Assembly (NCBI RefSeq): GCF_017751145.1
Contig: NZ_CP046640.1
Location: 1,344,137 to 1,408,136 of the forward strand
Direction: 5' to 3'
DNA length: 64,000 nt
Origin: Iocasia fonsfrigidae
Lineage (GTDB): Bacteria > Bacillota > Halanaerobiia > Halanaerobiales > DTU029
The notes under the pieces are model-generated. The model saw only the letters and a program-made list of their open reading frames with translations, ran no database searches and was not told the origin of the DNA. The translations under genes and the position numbers were made by a program. Positions 62,477 to 64,000 of the stretch are shown one piece after another (position 1 is the stretch's first letter; the number at the start of each line of letters is the position of its first letter).

Positions 62477-63787
62477 ATGGATTTATATAGAAAACTTGTT
62501 AATAAGCAAACCAGGATGGCTATCGTTGGACTGGGTTATGTAGGTATTCAATTAGCTGCCGCCTTTGCTAAAAAGGTAGAAGTAATTGGTTTAGACATTA
62601 ATACTAAAAAAATAAATCAATATAAAACAGGGATAGATATTACCGATGGGGTTGGGGGTAACCTTCTTGAGAAGACTTCTGTCCTATTTACTACTGATGA
62701 AAGTAAGCTAAGTGAAGCCCTGTTTTACATTGTTACTGTCCCTACTCCGGTTAATTGTGATAAAACACCGGATTTAAGGCCGTTAATTGACGCAAGTGAA
62801 ATGATAGGCAGAAATATGAACAAGGGGGCTTTTATAGTCTATGAATCAACTGTCTATCCAGGATTGACGGAAGAGGTCTGTATTCCCATCTTGGAGCAGG
62901 TATCAGGTTTCCAGTGTAAGAGAGATTTTAAAGTGGGCTATTCACCAGAAAGGATTAATCCCAGTGATCGGGTACATAAACTGGAAACTATTAAAAAAGT
63001 TGTAGCAGGTGTTGATGAAGAGTCTCTAAGTATAATTGCCAGGGTTTATGAATTAGTAATTAAAGCAGGTGTTCATAAAGCAGATAGCATCAGGGTGGCA
63101 GAGGCGGCAAAGATCATGGAGAATTGCCAGCGAGATATTAACATAGCTTTTATCAACGAAATAGCTATGTTTTTAAATAAACTTAATATTGATATAGAAG
63201 ATGTATTAAAAGCCTCAAGAACTAAATGGAACTTTATCGATTTTACTCCTGGGCTGGTAGGTGGACATTGTATTGGAGTAGATCCTTATTATCTTCTTTA
63301 TCAAGCAGAACAGCTAGGCCATCACTTAGAGATTATACGGTCAGGAAGAAGAGTTAATAATAGTGTGGTTAAATATGTAATTGATAATATTATTAAAAAA
63401 CTGCTTGAAGCAGAGATAAAAATAAAAGGAGCAAGGGTTACAATTATGGGTATAAGCTATAAGGAGGATGTTCCAGATCTAAGAAATACTAGGGTAATAG
63501 ATATTATCAGGGGACTTAAAGAATATGGCCTGGAAATAAAGGTGGTGGATCCTGTTATCGAACCGACTAAAGTACAGGAAGAATATAATATTAAACTTGA
63601 GAATCTAGAAGATATAAAGGGGATGGATGTGTTAATTTTTGCTGTTCCACATCAGGGGTTTAAAACCTTAAAGCTTTATGATTTAAAGAAAATGTATTCC
63701 GGGAATAGGCCGGTATTAATAGACCTAAAAGGTATCTTTAATAAAACAGAGGCCCAGAAGATGAAATTCCTATACTGGAGTCTTTGA
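62477..63787 (+). CDS. Nucleotide-sugar 6-dehydrogenase (WbpA/WbpO type)
   Basis: 436 residues of the UDP-glucose/GDP-mannose dehydrogenase family: MAIVGLGYVGIQLAAAFAKK for NAD, VTVPTPVN, YESTVYPGLTEEVC, VGYSPERINPSD, the Lys-Asn helix AEAAKIMENCQRDINIAF, and the catalytic cysteine in LVGGHCIGVDPYYL (about residue 267). It oxidises C6 of UDP-GlcNAc to the uronic acid, the first chemical step of the four-gene pathway although encoded last. The sequence after its stop is a structured repeat. Confidence 0.92.
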   Translation: MDLYRKLVNKQTRMAIVGLGYVGIQLAAAFAKKVEVIGLDINTKKINQYKTGIDITDGVGGNLLEKTSVLFTTDESKLSEALFYIVTVPTPVNCDKTPDLRPLIDASEMIGRNMNKGAFIVYESTVYPGLTEEVCIPILEQVSGFQCKRDFKVGYSPERINPSDRVHKLETIKKVVAGVDEESLSIIARVYELVIKAGVHKADSIRVAEAAKIMENCQRDINIAFINEIAMFLNKLNIDIEDVLKASRTKWNFIDFTPGLVGGHCIGVDPYYLLYQAEQLGHHLEIIRSGRRVNNSVVKYVIDNIIKKLLEAEIKIKGARVTIMGISYKEDVPDLRNTRVIDIIRGLKEYGLEIKVVDPVIEPTKVQEEYNIKLENLEDIKGMDVLIFAVPHQGFKTLKLYDLKKMYSGNRPVLIDLKGIFNKTEAQKMKFLYWSL

Positions 63788-63839
63788 AAAAAATAAGGGA
63801 TTGTGGATAAGTTTTAAAGTAATTTTAATAATAACGTCC

Positions 63840-63968
63840 GAGAAAATTATAATTCTACCGCTTGTCGTTCCTTCCGGTGTCCTGCCTCCAGTCACTGTTA
63901 CATATTTTTTACTCCGGCGTCCTGCCTACGTAAAAAATATAAAGTCGCTATAGAATTATAATTTTCTC
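63840..63968. repeat. Nested inverted repeat at the right edge
   Basis: GAGAAAATTATAATTCTA (63840-63857) is exactly inverted at 63951-63968. Inside, ATATTTTTTAC (63902-63912) is inverted as GTAAAAAATAT (63930-63940) around a loop TCCGGCGTCCTGCCTAC, and a near copy of that loop, TCCGGTGTCCTGCCTCC, lies at 63873-63889 (15 of 17 bases). The interior is far more GC-rich than the arms. It could be a small mobile palindromic element or a structured RNA. Nothing else is recognised in 63788-64000. Confidence 0.75.
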
Positions 63969-64000
63969 TAGGATTGAAGGCTCAGTGTACATTGTCCATT

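Overview
The window is about 34% G+C and gene-dense. It looks like a low-GC, spore-forming, anaerobic Firmicute: there is a small acid-soluble spore protein, a T-box leucyl-tRNA synthetase leader, GlpP-type antitermination, HPr/EI sugar control, TTG/GTG starts behind strong GGAGG sites and consensus sigma-A promoters. Gene content and style resemble Halanaerobiales (Halanaerobium/Halocella-like), but that placement is an inference from recall. No rRNA, tRNA, CRISPR array, prophage or intact transposase was seen.

Layout. 1-6131: the end of an ANTAR antiterminator gene, a leader with a terminator, then a sugar ABC importer and a split transketolase. 6188-9816: a small membrane protein, threonine synthase, two unannotated Cys-containing micropeptides and an M48 membrane protease. 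10179-18438: a sigma-54 promoter, a LevR-family activator carrying an extra EIIA domain, galactitol-type EIIA/EIIB/EIIC, a 48-residue membrane ORF, a class II aldolase, then ptsH and ptsI. 18621-19548: a toxin-antitoxin pair of different base composition and a dispersed palindrome. 19684-25925: LysM chitin-deacetylase-like protein, CBS protein, orphan histidine kinase, gamma-carbonic-anhydrase-like protein, pullulanase. 25942-32934: SASP, nadD-yqeK-LCP-rsfS, T-box leuS, glutaredoxin-like protein and larE.

33093-39587 is a complete glycerol regulon: glpF-glpK and a three-gene glycerol-3-phosphate oxidation unit, each behind a leader terminator with the same GlpP-type motif, followed by glpP itself. 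A LacI-type gene overlaps glpP tail to tail. Beyond it, 40681-44474 is a galactomannan-utilisation locus decaying by deletions: truncated oppC, GH2 beta-mannosidase, GH36 alpha-galactosidase and cellobiose 2-epimerase remnants surround one intact GH130 phosphorylase.

44722-49489 is a biotin operon (bioD, bioA, a putative ECF S-component, bioW, bioF) behind a perfect BirA-type operator overlapping a consensus promoter. bioB is not in the window. A 69-bp remnant of a second glpP lies just after bioF.

49921-64000 is a surface-polysaccharide region: a GT-D-like protein, a sulfotransferase, a minus-strand set for a UDP-deoxy-HexNAc sugar (4,6-dehydratase, RmlD-like reductase, 2-epimerase) with a GT2 and a methyltransferase, a GT2-TPR-GT4 fusion, and four genes for a UDP-diacetamido-uronic acid. 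Small palindromes sit between these genes, and a nested inverted repeat closes the window.
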